Notes: generated from the letters alone by a model not told the origin. Numbered from the stretch's first letter, positions 1 to 8,755 are shown. The stretch: 64,000 bases of DNA from BOG-908 sp965199235 (GCA_965199235.1 CBDAQU010000002.1:186001-250000); one strand, 5' to 3'. Program-made: numbers and translations.

Positions 1-715
1 GCTCCGGCCGCAGCCAATCGGCCCAGCTCAGGCCGGTGCGGAGGTAGCGGACGCCCATGTCGCGCATCAGGCGGACCGCGTCGTCCAGGCGGTGGTCGTC
101 GTAGTGGAACCACTGGCAGATGCCGATGTCCGGCGTGTACTCCGAGAAACTCTTGGCCGCGAGCTTCGGACGGCCGTGCTCGTCGTAGAGCCCCATGTGA
201 AAATGCCGGTAATAGGAGGACCCCTCCGCCTCGCGATGCCGCGTCGTGGCCGGCCATGCGGCGGGCAGGTCGTAGAGGCTGTACCAGTGGATGCGCGGCG
301 CGCGCCCGATCAGCAGCTCGGCCGTGCGCCTCAGCCCCCATTGCTGGACCTCCTCGGCGCCGAAGGTGGAGATGCCCACTTCGGACACCCAGACCGGCAG
401 GCTCGTGCAGCGTTTTATGCCGGCGATCTTTTCGGGCCATTCGCCGATCATCCAGTGGTTCCAGTCGAGCGGGAAGCCGTGCACCGCCACCGCGTCGAGG
501 TGGTCGAGCACGCCCTGGGCCTGCAGCACGCCCAGGAAATCGGGATCGATCGGCGACATGCCGCCCAGCACGCGCGGCAGGCCCGGCGCTTCTGCGGCGA
601 TCGCCTGGCCGGCGAGCCTGGTCATCGTCGCGAAGATCTTCCAGCCGGGGTCGGATTCGAAATCCCAATGCGACTTGTTGTTGGGTTCGTTCCAGATCAT
701 CGCGGCCTCGATCAT
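1..715 (-). CDS. Clan-A glycoside hydrolase (beta-xylosidase-like), C-terminus beyond window
   Basis: This reading frame runs off the left edge, so about 238 residues are visible. It starts MIEAAMIWNEPNN. The NEP motif near residue 9 matches the acid/base glutamate of clan GH-A hydrolases. VWVSEVG near residue 100 matches the nucleophile strand, so it probably cleaves a glycosidic bond. Unusually, the acid/base motif lies at the very N-terminus. Towards the window edge a stretch (MRDMGVRYLRTGLSWADW) looks like the first strands of a TIM barrel. That suggests either a circular permutation or a second barrel. The ATG overlaps the upstream methyltransferase stop as ATGA, so the two are co-translated as the last visible gene of a carbohydrate operon. 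The substrate cannot be told. Confidence 0.75.
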   Translation of the reverse strand, partial: MIEAAMIWNEPNNKSHWDFESDPGWKIFATMTRLAGQAIAAEAPGLPRVLGGMSPIDPDFLGVLQAQGVLDHLDAVAVHGFPLDWNHWMIGEWPEKIAGIKRCTSLPVWVSEVGISTFGAEEVQQWGLRRTAELLIGRAPRIHWYSLYDLPAAWPATTRHREAEGSSYYRHFHMGLYDEHGRPKLAAKSFSEYTPDIGICQWFHYDDHRLDDAVRLMRDMGVRYLRTGLSWADWLRPE

Positions 716-1503
716 GGCGCGGCTCCCCTGGCGGGATAGACCGCGCCGTACTCGCCCGCCTCGCGCGCGGCGTGCCGGCAGATGAAGATCTCCTCTTCGG
801 GATGGCTGACGATCTCGTAGCCCGCGCTGCGCAGCATTGCGGCCGAGCACGCGCGGTTGGGCGCCCACCAGTTGGTGTTGTCGTGCGCGTAATCGTGCTC
901 GATGAAATGCATCTTCGGGTAGCCTGGATCGTCGAAATGATCCTGCTCCCAGAACGCGTAATCTGGCTTCACCTCGGCCATCGCCCGGCCGCCGCGCTGC
1001 ATCGACTGGAACACCAGCAGGTCGCGCGTCACGTGCTCGTGCACCAGGTCGAGCGCCAGGAGCGGATGGCGAAGATGGTAGAGCACGCCGATGAAGAAGA
1101 CGAGATCGAATTTGTCGCCCAGCTTGCCGACGTCGTAGACCGACATGCGGCGGAACTCCACGTCCAGCCCCTCAACCTCGGCGGCGAAGCGCGCCTGGGC
1201 CAGATAGTCCTCGTCGAAGTCGATGCCCAGCACGCGGTCCGCGCCGCGCCGCTTCATCTCCATCGCGTAGAAGCCGCCGTTGCAGCCGATGTCGAGCACC
1301 GTGCGGCCGGTGAGGTCCTGCGGGATGTCGGCCGCGAAGGAGCGCCATTTGACTGCCGGGAAGTCGCCCAGGAAATGATCCGGTGCGGTGTGCACGCCGC
1401 GCAGGTTGAGGTTGTGGAACCAGGGGCCGAGGGACGCCGCCCGCTCGCGGATCGCGTCCTGCGTCCACTGCCCGCCTACCCGCTTGTGCTCGATGTCATG
1501 CAA
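712..1503 (-). CDS. SAM-dependent methyltransferase of the carbohydrate operon (TIGR04290-like)
   Basis: A class I methyltransferase of about 263 residues. Motif I, VLDIGCNGGFYAME, lies near residue 70 and binds S-adenosylmethionine. A following acidic strand (VLGIDFD) and YHLRHPL complete the fold. The pattern, including the WWAPNRAC stretch, resembles the Rta_06860-type methyltransferases that sit in sugar-modification operons; this is from memory of the family. There is no in-frame ATG near the N-terminus. The TTG at 1503 gives MHDIEHKRV and overlaps the end of the nucleotidyltransferase gene, so I chose it. The acceptor is unknown but is probably a surface sugar. Confidence 0.8.
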   Translation of the reverse strand: MHDIEHKRVGGQWTQDAIRERAASLGPWFHNLNLRGVHTAPDHFLGDFPAVKWRSFAADIPQDLTGRTVLDIGCNGGFYAMEMKRRGADRVLGIDFDEDYLAQARFAAEVEGLDVEFRRMSVYDVGKLGDKFDLVFFIGVLYHLRHPLLALDLVHEHVTRDLLVFQSMQRGGRAMAEVKPDYAFWEQDHFDDPGYPKMHFIEHDYAHDNTNWWAPNRACSAAMLRSAGYEIVSHPEEEIFICRHAAREAGEYGAVYPARGAAP

Positions 1504-2299
1504 AATCCGATGTCTCCTGCAGCGTCGCCGCTCGCGGCGGCCTGGCGGCCTGCGGCATCGCCGACGGCGACGGGTCGGCGCCGCCCAGCAGGTGCACCGC
1601 CTGCCGATAGCCGTGCAACGTGCCGACGTCGACGTAATGTTCCCCGGTGCGCGCGCCAAAAGCCTGCCCGCCCTGCGCCAGCCAGGCGTTGACCAGCGTG
1701 CCGATGTACTCGTCGGCGCAGCCGCGGTCGCGCCAGAGGCGGTGGAGGTCGTGCAGCACGCGCCCTGGCAGCTTGAACGCGCCCCAGATCCAGCCCGTGC
1801 CGGCATCGGCCGACTTCACCACGATGCGCTGCACGCGGCCGTCAGGACCGGTCTGCACCGCGTCGAACAGTTCTGGGCGCTGCACGGGGAACAGCACGAA
1901 GCTGAACCGGTCGTCCGGCAGCCCTGCCAGCGCGTCGGCGGGGAACCAGATCGTGTCCGGCAGGCCGACGACCACCGGCTCGTCCGGCGGGATCAGCGGC
2001 AGGGCGCGGAAGATGGCGTCGCACAGGCCGCGTGGGGCATCCTGGATGACGTAGGCCAGGGCGACATCGCCGATGGAGCCGCCGAAATAGTTCAGTATGT
2101 CGGATTTCTGCGGCGAAATGACGAAGCACAGCTTCTGCACGCCGGCGCGCGCCATGCGTTCGACGAGGTATTCGCTGACCGCGCGCGGCCGTTCCACGCC
2201 GCCTGCGTCCAGCCGGCTGCCGACGGGCAGCAGCTCCTTGGAGAACGCCAGCGGCTGGATGCGCGTGCCGTGGCCGGCCGCCGGGATGATGCCCCACAT
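1496..2299 (-). CDS. Sugar-1-phosphate nucleotidyltransferase family protein
   Basis: 267 residues with the nucleotidyltransferase signature at the N-terminus (PAAGHGTRIQPL, then KELLPVG). This is the fold of glucose-1-phosphate thymidylyl- and uridylyltransferases. Such enzymes make NDP-sugars from NTP and sugar-1-phosphate. LPDTIWF near residue 115 is at the position of the metal-binding aspartate, and GTGWIWGAFKLPG matches the sugar-binding core. It lies between a glycosyltransferase and a methyltransferase gene, so it likely supplies an activated sugar for the same glycan. Its end overlaps the methyltransferase start. The exact nucleotide and sugar cannot be assigned. Confidence 0.82.
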   Translation of the reverse strand: MWGIIPAAGHGTRIQPLAFSKELLPVGSRLDAGGVERPRAVSEYLVERMARAGVQKLCFVISPQKSDILNYFGGSIGDVALAYVIQDAPRGLCDAIFRALPLIPPDEPVVVGLPDTIWFPADALAGLPDDRFSFVLFPVQRPELFDAVQTGPDGRVQRIVVKSADAGTGWIWGAFKLPGRVLHDLHRLWRDRGCADEYIGTLVNAWLAQGGQAFGARTGEHYVDVGTLHGYRQAVHLLGGADPSPSAMPQAARPPRAATLQETSDFA

Positions 2300-2302
2300 G
2301 GC

Positions 2303-3379
2303 TCAGACCTTTTCCATGGCGGATTCGAACAGGGAGACCAGCATGCGCGCACGGTGCCCGGCGGTGTGCTCGGCCAGCACGCGCGACCTGGCGCGCGCGG
2401 CCATCAAGGCGAGGTCTTCGGGCGAGGCGTCCAGCGCCGCCAGCGCGCCGTCCGTGTCGGTCGCGATCAGGATTTCCCGGCCCGGTTCGAAGAAGGCGTC
2501 CAGCCCCTCCCAGCCGTCGCTCAGGATCGGCGCGCCGCAGGCGGCGGCCTCGAACAGCCTGCCGGAGGGGCACCAGCCCATCCGCGCCATCGCCGCCCGC
2601 GTCACGTTCAGCGTCAGGCGCGACGAGCTGTAGAAGGCGGGGTGCTCGGCGGGCGGCAGGTGGCGCACGAAGAAGATGTTCGGCGTCCAGGGAAAATCCT
2701 GCGGGTACTGCGCGCCGCCGATGACGAAGCGTTTGCCCGGGCGCGCCCTGGCCGAGCCGACGAACAGCCGTTCCAGCATCGCCTGGCGGTCGGCGGCGTA
2801 GGTGCCGAGGTATGACAGGTCGGCGACGTAGCGCGGCAGCGGCGGGACCGGCCGATAGACGCCCGGGTCGGCCCAGCCGTAAAGCGCTTCGGCGCGCCTG
2901 GCGCCCAGCCGGTTCCGCAGCGCGTCCAGCGCGCCGCCGCCGGTGTAGCTCAGCACGAGGTCGAACCCGGCCAGGCCGTCGGCGCCGACATAGGGCACGC
3001 TCTGGTCTGCGGCCAGGCGTTCCAGCGTCACCGGCGTGTCGAGGTCGTAGAAGCAGCGCAGCGCGGCGCGGCTGCAGAGGACCAGCGCTGTCGCGGGCAG
3101 GGCATCGGGGCAGAACGAGGTGACGATGGCGGCGTCCGCCGAATCGGCCGCGCGTTGCGCGTGCGCCGCCACCTCGGCCCAGTCCGCGTACAGGACCAGG
3201 GTGGCGTGCGGGCCGAGCTCGGTGAGGTCGCGGTTCTGCGCGTAATAGGAGACGTCGCGCTCGAAGAAGGTGACGTGGTGGCCCGCCTGGCCGAGCGCCG
3301 CGATCAGTCCGCGCCACAGGGTCGCGTGGCCGTTGCCCCAGGAGGAGCTGACGGTGAGGCCGAACACGGCCAGCCTCAT
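2303..3379 (-). CDS. CgeB-type glycosyltransferase
   Basis: 358 residues starting MRLAVFGLTVSSSWGNGHATLWRG. The first half is a Rossmann-like domain with ERDVSYYAQNRDL. The C-terminal half resembles the CgeB/DUF3880 glycosyltransferase module (FYSSSRLTLNVTRAAMA, then LFEAAACGAPILSD). The EAAACG glutamate is where GT-B retaining enzymes hold the donor nucleotide. No signal peptide or membrane segment is visible, so it is probably cytoplasmic. It is the first gene of the four-gene carbohydrate operon, three bases before the nucleotidyltransferase gene. Donor and acceptor are unknown. Confidence 0.82.
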   Translation of the reverse strand: MRLAVFGLTVSSSWGNGHATLWRGLIAALGQAGHHVTFFERDVSYYAQNRDLTELGPHATLVLYADWAEVAAHAQRAADSADAAIVTSFCPDALPATALVLCSRAALRCFYDLDTPVTLERLAADQSVPYVGADGLAGFDLVLSYTGGGALDALRNRLGARRAEALYGWADPGVYRPVPPLPRYVADLSYLGTYAADRQAMLERLFVGSARARPGKRFVIGGAQYPQDFPWTPNIFFVRHLPPAEHPAFYSSSRLTLNVTRAAMARMGWCPSGRLFEAAACGAPILSDGWEGLDAFFEPGREILIATDTDGALAALDASPEDLALMAARARSRVLAEHTAGHRARMLVSLFESAMEKV

Positions 3380-3415
3380 GGCTTGGGCCGCTTGCGGGCG
3401 GACGGGGGCAGGACT

Positions 3416-4096
3416 CTATGCACGCTGCCGCGAACGATTGTTCTTCCGCGCAAGTTCCCCGGCCAGGAGAGCGCCGAGGCCGTGCAGGCTGTCGAGCCTC
3501 GCCACGCAGCGCTCCAGCATGTCGGGCGACGGCGGCACGCGGTCGGGGACGATCGCCACCATCATGCCGGCGGCATGGGCGGCAGCCACGCCGGCCGCGG
3601 AATCCTCGATTGCCAGGCAGTTCTCAGGAGCCTCGCCGAGGCGGCTGCACGCCGCCAGGAAACTCTCGGGATGCGGCTTGCCGCAGGCCACGTCGTCGCG
3701 CGTCACCACCACCGCGAAACGCCGCAGCAGCCCGGCGGATGCGAGGTTCGCCGAGGCGGTGGGCGCGCTGGCCGAGGTGGCGATGGCGTAGGCGAGCCCT
3801 GCGTCGTCGAGCAGGTCGAGTGCCGCCTCGACCCCTGGCTTGAGGCGCACCGCGTCGCCGAGCGCCGCTTCGCGATGGCGGTGATAGGCGCCGAAGAACG
3901 CGCCGACCGGGAAGGATGCGCCCAGCAGCCGCGGCAGGATGGCGCGCCGGGCCGGGCTGGGCAGGCCGACCAGCCCGTCATAGCTTCCGTCCGGCAGCGC
4001 CCAGCCGAGTTCCGCCAGCGCGGCGTCGAAGGCGGCGCGGTAGCAATGCTCGGTGTCGAGCAGGGTGCCGTCCAGGTCGAAGACGACGGCGCGCAC
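3416..4096 (-). CDS. HAD-superfamily hydrolase, beta-phosphoglucomutase-like
   Basis: A haloacid-dehalogenase fold protein of about 226 residues. The nucleophile motif FDLDGTLLDTEH is at the start, the second motif is ATSASAP, the lysine motif is CGKPHPESF, and the acidic motif is LAIEDSAAGV. The cap after motif I is helical, which fits subfamily I sugar-phosphate phosphatases or phosphomutases. I chose the GTG at 4096 because it sits immediately before the first beta strand (VRAVVFD). Longer in-frame starts would run back through the alcohol-dehydrogenase remnant. The substrate cannot be predicted. Confidence 0.8.
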   Translation of the reverse strand: MRAVVFDLDGTLLDTEHCYRAAFDAALAELGWALPDGSYDGLVGLPSPARRAILPRLLGASFPVGAFFGAYHRHREAALGDAVRLKPGVEAALDLLDDAGLAYAIATSASAPTASANLASAGLLRRFAVVVTRDDVACGKPHPESFLAACSRLGEAPENCLAIEDSAAGVAAAHAAGMMVAIVPDRVPPSPDMLERCVARLDSLHGLGALLAGELARKNNRSRQRA

Positions 4097-4146
4097 CGGG
4101 CGAAGCGGGGCTTCCGCGCCGCCCGGCCTTGCACCGGGCGGGGGAC

Positions 4147-4305
4147 CTACTCGGCGGCCATCGGCAAGGTCAGCTCCGTCTTGATCCATCCGCGCTCGCG
4201 TTCGTCGAAATGCTTGTAGGCATCGATCGCGGACGTCAACAGTTGAAGTCTCGTCAGCACCTGGCCGGGGTCGATCCTGCCCTCGAGGAGAATGCGCCGG
4301 GTGTA
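4147..4305 (-). pseudogene. C-terminal remnant of a zinc-dependent alcohol/formaldehyde dehydrogenase
   Basis: A 52-codon stretch ending in TAG matches the tail of zinc-dependent medium-chain dehydrogenases. EGRIDPGQVLTRLQLL, AIDAYKHFDER and GWIKTELT correspond to the family pattern of IDP..vitHr.pL..ap.AYk.F....G.iK. No plausible start codon precedes it. Upstream lies the end of the ferritin-like gene, so the catalytic and NAD-binding domains (about 300 residues) are missing. I read it as a fossil left by a deletion. The family assignment is from pattern memory. Confidence 0.6.
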
Positions 4306-4349
4306 AGCGGCGCATTGTGGAACCCGATCGCGGGTGATCGCAGGTGCGG

Positions 4350-4853
4350 TCAGGCGGCCAGCTTGTTGACGCGGCCTTCCGCGATGGCGGACAGCTTCTT
4401 GTCGGTTGCCTTTTCCTCGTCGAGGTTCTGCTGCAGCACGGTCGCGCAATCCCTGCGCCCGAGCTGGTTGGCATAGGCGATCAGCGAGCCGTAGCGCGTC
4501 ATTTCATAGTGCTCGACGGCCTGGGCCGCCGACAGCATCGCGGCATCGCGCACGTGCTCGTCGCTGCAATCGCCCATGATCTCCTTGGCTTCCGACAGGA
4601 TGCCGTCCATCGCGGCACAGGTGACCGCCTTGACCGGCTGGCCGTGCATCCGGAACACCTGCTCCAGGCGCTGGACCTGGTTCTTCGTCTCCACCAGATG
4701 CGTGTCGAACGCCTGCTTCAGCTCGGGGCTGGAGGCCTTTTCGATCATCGTCGGCAGGTTTTTCACGATCTGGTTCTCGGCGTAGTAGATGTCTTGCAGC
4801 GTGTGCACGAACAGGTCGTCGAGCGTCTGGATCGGCTTGCTGAACAATCCCAT
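4350..4853 (-). CDS. Ferritin-like DUF892 (YciE/YciF) protein
   Basis: 167 residues. The N-terminus MGLFSKPIQTLDDLFVHTLQDIYYAENQI is typical of the YciE/YciF family. The helices carry the diiron-type acidic and histidine residues: YAENQI, HLVETK, EHYEMTRY and NLDEEKATDKKL. Family members form a four-helix ferritin-like bundle and are often stress-induced, but their reaction is not settled. The start is preceded by GAGGAGAT, a good ribosome binding site. It is a single gene followed by the dehydrogenase remnant. Confidence 0.88.
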   Translation of the reverse strand: MGLFSKPIQTLDDLFVHTLQDIYYAENQIVKNLPTMIEKASSPELKQAFDTHLVETKNQVQRLEQVFRMHGQPVKAVTCAAMDGILSEAKEIMGDCSDEHVRDAAMLSAAQAVEHYEMTRYGSLIAYANQLGRRDCATVLQQNLDEEKATDKKLSAIAEGRVNKLAA

Positions 4854-4914
4854 TTGGATCTCCTCGTGTTGTCCTGCACGCCCAACGCCGGCGCGCCGCG
4901 AGAGTCGTCTTCGA

Positions 4915-5784
4915 TCAAGGGTTGTTGAAAGTCGCCGGTTCGGCCTGCGGCTTTGGCGTTGCCTGGTTCTGCGTCTTGCGAAAGACGTGCTGCGGCCCAG
5001 GAAAGGTGCGCGCACGCACCTCCGCCGCGTAGGATGCGGCGGCGCGGCTGATCTCCTCCCCAAGCTCGGCGTAGCGCTTGACGAAGCGCGGGGTGAAATC
5101 GTTGAAGGTGCCGAGGACGTCGTCGATCACCAGCACCTGCCCGTCGCACTCGGCCGACGCGCCGATGCCGATTGTGGGTATCGGCAGCGCGCGGGTGATC
5201 TCGGCCGCCACCGGCTCCAGCGTGCCTTCCAGCACCACGGCGAACGCGCCGGCATCGGCCACCGAGCGGGCGTCTGCGGCCACCTTGGCCGCCTCGTCCC
5301 CGGTCCGGCCGGTGGCGCGGAAGCCGCCCGCCACGTTCACCGATTGCGGCATCAGGCCCACATGGCCACACACCGGCACACCGCGCGTGGTGAGGAAGCG
5401 GATGGTCTCGGCCATCTCCGTGCCGCCCTCCAGCTTCACCGCCGCGCAGCCGGTTTCGGCCAGCACGCGGGCGGCGGAATCGAACGCCTGTTGCGGGCTG
5501 CGCTGGTAGCTGCCGAACGGCAGGTCCACCACGATGCAGGCGCGTCCGGCGCCGCGCACCACGGCCGCACCATGCGCGATCATCGTGTCGAGCGACACGG
5601 CCAGCGTGCTCGGCAGGCCGTAGAGCACCATGCCGAGCGAATCGCCCACCAGCAGCGCGTCGCAATGCGGGTCCAGGCGCTGCGCCATCGGCGTGGTGTA
5701 GGCCGTCAGCCAGACCTGCGGCGTGCCCTTCATGCGGCGCAGGTCCGGCACGGTGACGCGCTTGTCCTTGCCAAGCACGCTCAT
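4915..5784 (-). CDS. panB: 3-methyl-2-oxobutanoate hydroxymethyltransferase
   Basis: 289 residues, the first committed enzyme of pantothenate synthesis. It transfers a hydroxymethyl group from methylene-tetrahydrofolate to 3-methyl-2-oxobutanoate, making ketopantoate. Visible family motifs are LTAYTTPMAQ, the metal-binding VGDSLGM (about residues 46-52), AVKLEGG, GHVGLMPQSV, and PTIGIGASAECDGQVLV with DVLG after it. The ATG overlaps the purD stop as ATGA, so it is translationally coupled to purD. The C-terminal tail (QNQATPKPQAE) is low-complexity and probably disordered. Confidence 0.96.
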   Translation of the reverse strand: MSVLGKDKRVTVPDLRRMKGTPQVWLTAYTTPMAQRLDPHCDALLVGDSLGMVLYGLPSTLAVSLDTMIAHGAAVVRGAGRACIVVDLPFGSYQRSPQQAFDSAARVLAETGCAAVKLEGGTEMAETIRFLTTRGVPVCGHVGLMPQSVNVAGGFRATGRTGDEAAKVAADARSVADAGAFAVVLEGTLEPVAAEITRALPIPTIGIGASAECDGQVLVIDDVLGTFNDFTPRFVKRYAELGEEISRAAASYAAEVRARTFPGPQHVFRKTQNQATPKPQAEPATFNNP

Positions 5785-7040
5785 GGCGACAGCGTCGCGG
5801 CGGCGCGCGCGCCGATGTCGGTGCGGTGGAACCCGCCAGGATAGTCGATGGCGGCGACCCCTTGGTAGGCGCTGTCCCTGGCCGAGGACGCATCTGGCCC
5901 CGTGCCGCATACCGTGAGCACGCGGCCGCCGGACGAGACGATGCGCCCCTCCCGCATGTCGGTGCCGGCGTGGAACACCGCCACGTGCGGCACGGCCGCC
6001 GCCCGGGCCAGTCCGCCGACCGCCTCGCCCTTGGCGCAGTCTCCGGGGTAGCCGCGCGCGGCCAGCACCACACCGACGCAGGCGGTCTGCAGCCAGCGCA
6101 GGCTGAACCGCTCCAGCTCGCCGTCGCAGGCGGCCAACAGCGCGGGGAGCAGGTCCGATTGCAGGCGGGGCAGCAGCACCTGCGCTTCCGGGTCGCCCAG
6201 GCGGACGTTGTATTCGATCAGCATCGGGCCGGACGCCGTCAGCATCAGGCCGGCGAACAGGATGCCGGTGAACGGGGTGCCGCGCGCTGCCATCACGCGC
6301 AGCACCGGGCGGACGAACGCGTCCAGCGCCGCCTGCTGCTCGGCCAGCGCAAAGCCGGGCGGGGGGGAGAGCGCGCCCATGCCGCCGGTGTTGGGGCCGG
6401 TATCGCCGTCGCCAGCGCGCTTGTGGTCCTGTGCGGCACCCAGCAGCACGGCATGGGCGCCGTCGCACAGCGCGAACAGGCTGACCTCCTCGCCCTGCAG
6501 ACACTCCTCGATCACCACGGGGCCGGCGGCGCCCAGCCGGTCGGCAGCCTCCTCCGCCTCAACCACGGTGAGGGCAACCACGACGCCCTTGCCGGAGGCC
6601 AGCCCATCGGCCTTGACGACGAGGGGCGCGCCTCGTCGGGTGCAGAAATCGCGGGCTGCTGCCGGGTGGTCGAAGCGCTCCCAGCGCGCGGTGGGAATGC
6701 CGGCTTCGTCGCACAGCGATTTGGCGAACGACTTGCTGCCTTCCAGCGCGGCTGCCGCGGCGGTCGGGCCGCAGCAGCGTATGCCGGCCGCGGCCAGCGC
6801 GTCCGCCAGGCCGGCAACCAGCGGGGCTTCCGGCCCGGGCACCACCAGATCGATCTTTGCGGAGATCGCGAAGGCGACGAGGCCCGCGATGTCGAGCACG
6901 CTGACGAAAACGTTCTCGGCCAGCGTTGCGGTTCCAGGGTTGCCGGGCGCCACGTAGAGTTTCTCCAGCAGCGGCGAGTTGGCGATCGCCCACGCCAGCG
7001 CGTGCTCCCGTCCGCCAGACCCCACGATCAGAACTTTCAT
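5781..7040 (-). CDS. purD: Phosphoribosylamine-glycine ligase
   Basis: 419 residues, the GAR synthetase of purine synthesis, joining glycine to phosphoribosylamine using ATP. The N-terminus MKVLIVGSGGREHALAWA is the family hallmark. The ATP-grasp region shows PLVVKADGLASGKGVVVA and EEVSLFALCDG. GDGDTGPNTGGMGALSPP and EYNVRLGDPEAQVLLPR are the substrate and metal loops. It is first of a two-gene unit with panB. It is divergent from xseA across a 51-base gap that must hold both promoters. Confidence 0.97.
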   Translation of the reverse strand: MKVLIVGSGGREHALAWAIANSPLLEKLYVAPGNPGTATLAENVFVSVLDIAGLVAFAISAKIDLVVPGPEAPLVAGLADALAAAGIRCCGPTAAAAALEGSKSFAKSLCDEAGIPTARWERFDHPAAARDFCTRRGAPLVVKADGLASGKGVVVALTVVEAEEAADRLGAAGPVVIEECLQGEEVSLFALCDGAHAVLLGAAQDHKRAGDGDTGPNTGGMGALSPPPGFALAEQQAALDAFVRPVLRVMAARGTPFTGILFAGLMLTASGPMLIEYNVRLGDPEAQVLLPRLQSDLLPALLAACDGELERFSLRWLQTACVGVVLAARGYPGDCAKGEAVGGLARAAAVPHVAVFHAGTDMREGRIVSSGGRVLTVCGTGPDASSARDSAYQGVAAIDYPGGFHRTDIGARAAATLSP

Positions 7041-7091
7041 CCCGCACCCGCCCGACTTTGCCAGGCCGCCCCCCTAGCATAGGGTTGCGGC

Positions 7092-8537
7092 ATGGACGAA
7101 GCGGCGCCGCCCACCACCGGCCGGACGAACATCCCCGAATACAGCGTCAGCGACCTGTCCGGCGCGATCAGGCGCACGCTGGAGGGCGCCTTCGGCCGCA
7201 TCCGCGTGCGCGGCGAGATCACGGAACTGAAACTCTACGGCAGCGGCCACGCCTATCTCAGCCTGAAGGACGAGGGCGGCAAGATTCGCGCGGTGATCTG
7301 GCGCTCCACCCTGGTCCGCGTCGGCCTGCGCCCGGAAAACGGCATCGAGGTGATCGCGACGGGCAAGATCTCGGCCTATGGCGACCGCTCCGAATACCAG
7401 CTGGTGATCGACAGGCTGGAGTATGCCGGGGCAGGTGCCATGCTCGCCCGCATCGAGCTGCTGCGGCAGCGCCTGGCGGCAGAGGGCCTGTTCGACGCGG
7501 CGCGGAAACGACCCCTGCCCCGCCTGCCCGCCAGCATCGGCGTGATCACCTCGGCGAGCGGCGCGGTGCTGCACGACATCATGACCACGGTGGCCCGCCG
7601 CTTCCCACGCCCGATCCTGGTGTGGCCGGTGCCGGTGCAGGGCGAGGCTGCCGCCGAGCGCATCGCCGCCGCGATCGCCGGCATGGACCGCCTGCCCGTG
7701 GGCGACGTCGCCCGGCCGGACGTGCTGATCGTGGCGCGCGGCGGCGGCAGCCTGGAGGACCTGATGGCCTTCAACGAGGAGGTTGTGTTGCGGGCGGCGA
7801 GCGCCTGCACCATGCCGCTGATCAGCGCGGTGGGGCACGAGACCGACACGACCCTGATCGACTTCGTCAGCGACCGGCGGGCGCCGACGCCCACGGCCGC
7901 GGCCGAGCTCGCCGTGCCGTCGCGCACCGAGCTGCTGGCCGACCTGGCGCAGACCGCCGCCCGGCTGATCGGCGCGCTTGACCGGGCGACCCAGGGCAAC
8001 CGCGCGCGCCTGTCGGCCGCCGGCGCCAGCCTGCCCGACCTGCCGGCCATCGTCGCCAACGCGCGCATGCGGCTGGACGACCGCGCGCAGCGGCTGGAGC
8101 TGGCGCTGCCCAACCTGCTGGCTGCCCGGTCGAGCGCGCTGCACCGGGCGGAGCGGCACATTCCCGATCCGCACGGCCTGATCGCCGCCCGGCGCAGCGC
8201 GGCCGAGCTCGCCGGCCTGCGCCTGCTAGGCGCGCTGCGCACCGGGGTCGCGCGCCACCGCGAGGACGCAGCCCGCGTGCTGCCGCGCCTGACCCTGTCC
8301 GGCATCGAGCAGCGTCTGCGCGCCCAGCGCGCGCAGCTGGATGTGGCCTGCGCGCGGCTGGAGGGCGCATCCTACGAGCGGGTGCTGGCGCGCGGCTTCG
8401 CGCTGGTGCGCGACGCGAAGGGGCACGCGGTGACCAGCGCCGCCGGCGTCGCGCCAAGCGCAAGGCTGCGGCTGCGCTTTGCCGATGGCGAGGTGGGCGT
8501 GGTGACCGAGGGGCGACAGGCGCGGCTGCCGCTGTAG
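7092..8537 (+). CDS. xseA: Exodeoxyribonuclease VII large subunit
   Basis: 481 residues. An N-terminal OB-fold (YSVSDLSGAIRRTLEGAFGRIRVRGEI) binds single-stranded DNA. It is followed by the catalytic domain with ASIGVITSASGAVLHDI and DVLIVARGGGSLEDL. The latter, with AVGHETDTTLIDFVSD, is the conserved core. A long helical region from about residue 280 to 420 serves as the XseB-binding arm. The enzyme degrades single-stranded DNA in recombination and mismatch repair. The small subunit gene xseB is not adjacent. Confidence 0.97.
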   Translation: MDEAAPPTTGRTNIPEYSVSDLSGAIRRTLEGAFGRIRVRGEITELKLYGSGHAYLSLKDEGGKIRAVIWRSTLVRVGLRPENGIEVIATGKISAYGDRSEYQLVIDRLEYAGAGAMLARIELLRQRLAAEGLFDAARKRPLPRLPASIGVITSASGAVLHDIMTTVARRFPRPILVWPVPVQGEAAAERIAAAIAGMDRLPVGDVARPDVLIVARGGGSLEDLMAFNEEVVLRAASACTMPLISAVGHETDTTLIDFVSDRRAPTPTAAAELAVPSRTELLADLAQTAARLIGALDRATQGNRARLSAAGASLPDLPAIVANARMRLDDRAQRLELALPNLLAARSSALHRAERHIPDPHGLIAARRSAAELAGLRLLGALRTGVARHREDAARVLPRLTLSGIEQRLRAQRAQLDVACARLEGASYERVLARGFALVRDAKGHAVTSAAGVAPSARLRLRFADGEVGVVTEGRQARLPL

Positions 8538-8595
8538 GGCATCGCCGGCCGCTACCCGCATGAGCAGCCAAAGCAGGAGGAATAACCAGGAAGGC

Positions 8596-8712
8596 CCGAA
8601 GAACACGAAGGAGGCAGTCGAGCACATTACCAGAAAAACGGAACGTTCAGCTCCGATGCCTCGGTGCTTTATTCGTGTCCTTTGTGTCCTTTGTGTCCTT
8701 TGTGTCTTCGTG
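8596..8712. repeat. Short tandem repeat with an inverted partner between xseA and the radical SAM gene
   Basis: The 218-base gap after xseA has no gene. At 8677-8703 the 9-mer GTCCTTTGT is repeated three times head to tail, followed by the variant GTCTTCGTG. At 8596-8612 the sequence GAAGAACACGAAGGA is roughly the reverse complement of the same theme. Sequences of this 'ttcgtgt-cctttgtgtc' type recur between genes in many proteobacterial genomes. Function unknown; it lies between convergent genes, so it could act as a transcript end. Confidence 0.55.
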
Positions 8713-8755
8713 GTCGATCTTGCTTCGCTTGATCGAACACGACCGCGCCGTCGCG

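Noticed and set aside
1388..2815. Long plus-strand open frame of 475 codons
   Set aside because: Antisense to the nucleotidyltransferase and glycosyltransferase genes; arginine/alanine-rich with no motif, a product of high GC.
4147..4449. Independent small gene of 100 codons
   Set aside because: Only the last 52 codons look like protein; the first half is a shadow of the ferritin-like gene, and the tail matches a dehydrogenase end.
8677..8712. CRISPR-like array from the 9-base tandem repeat
   Set aside because: The units are 9 bases with no spacers, so it is a plain tandem repeat.
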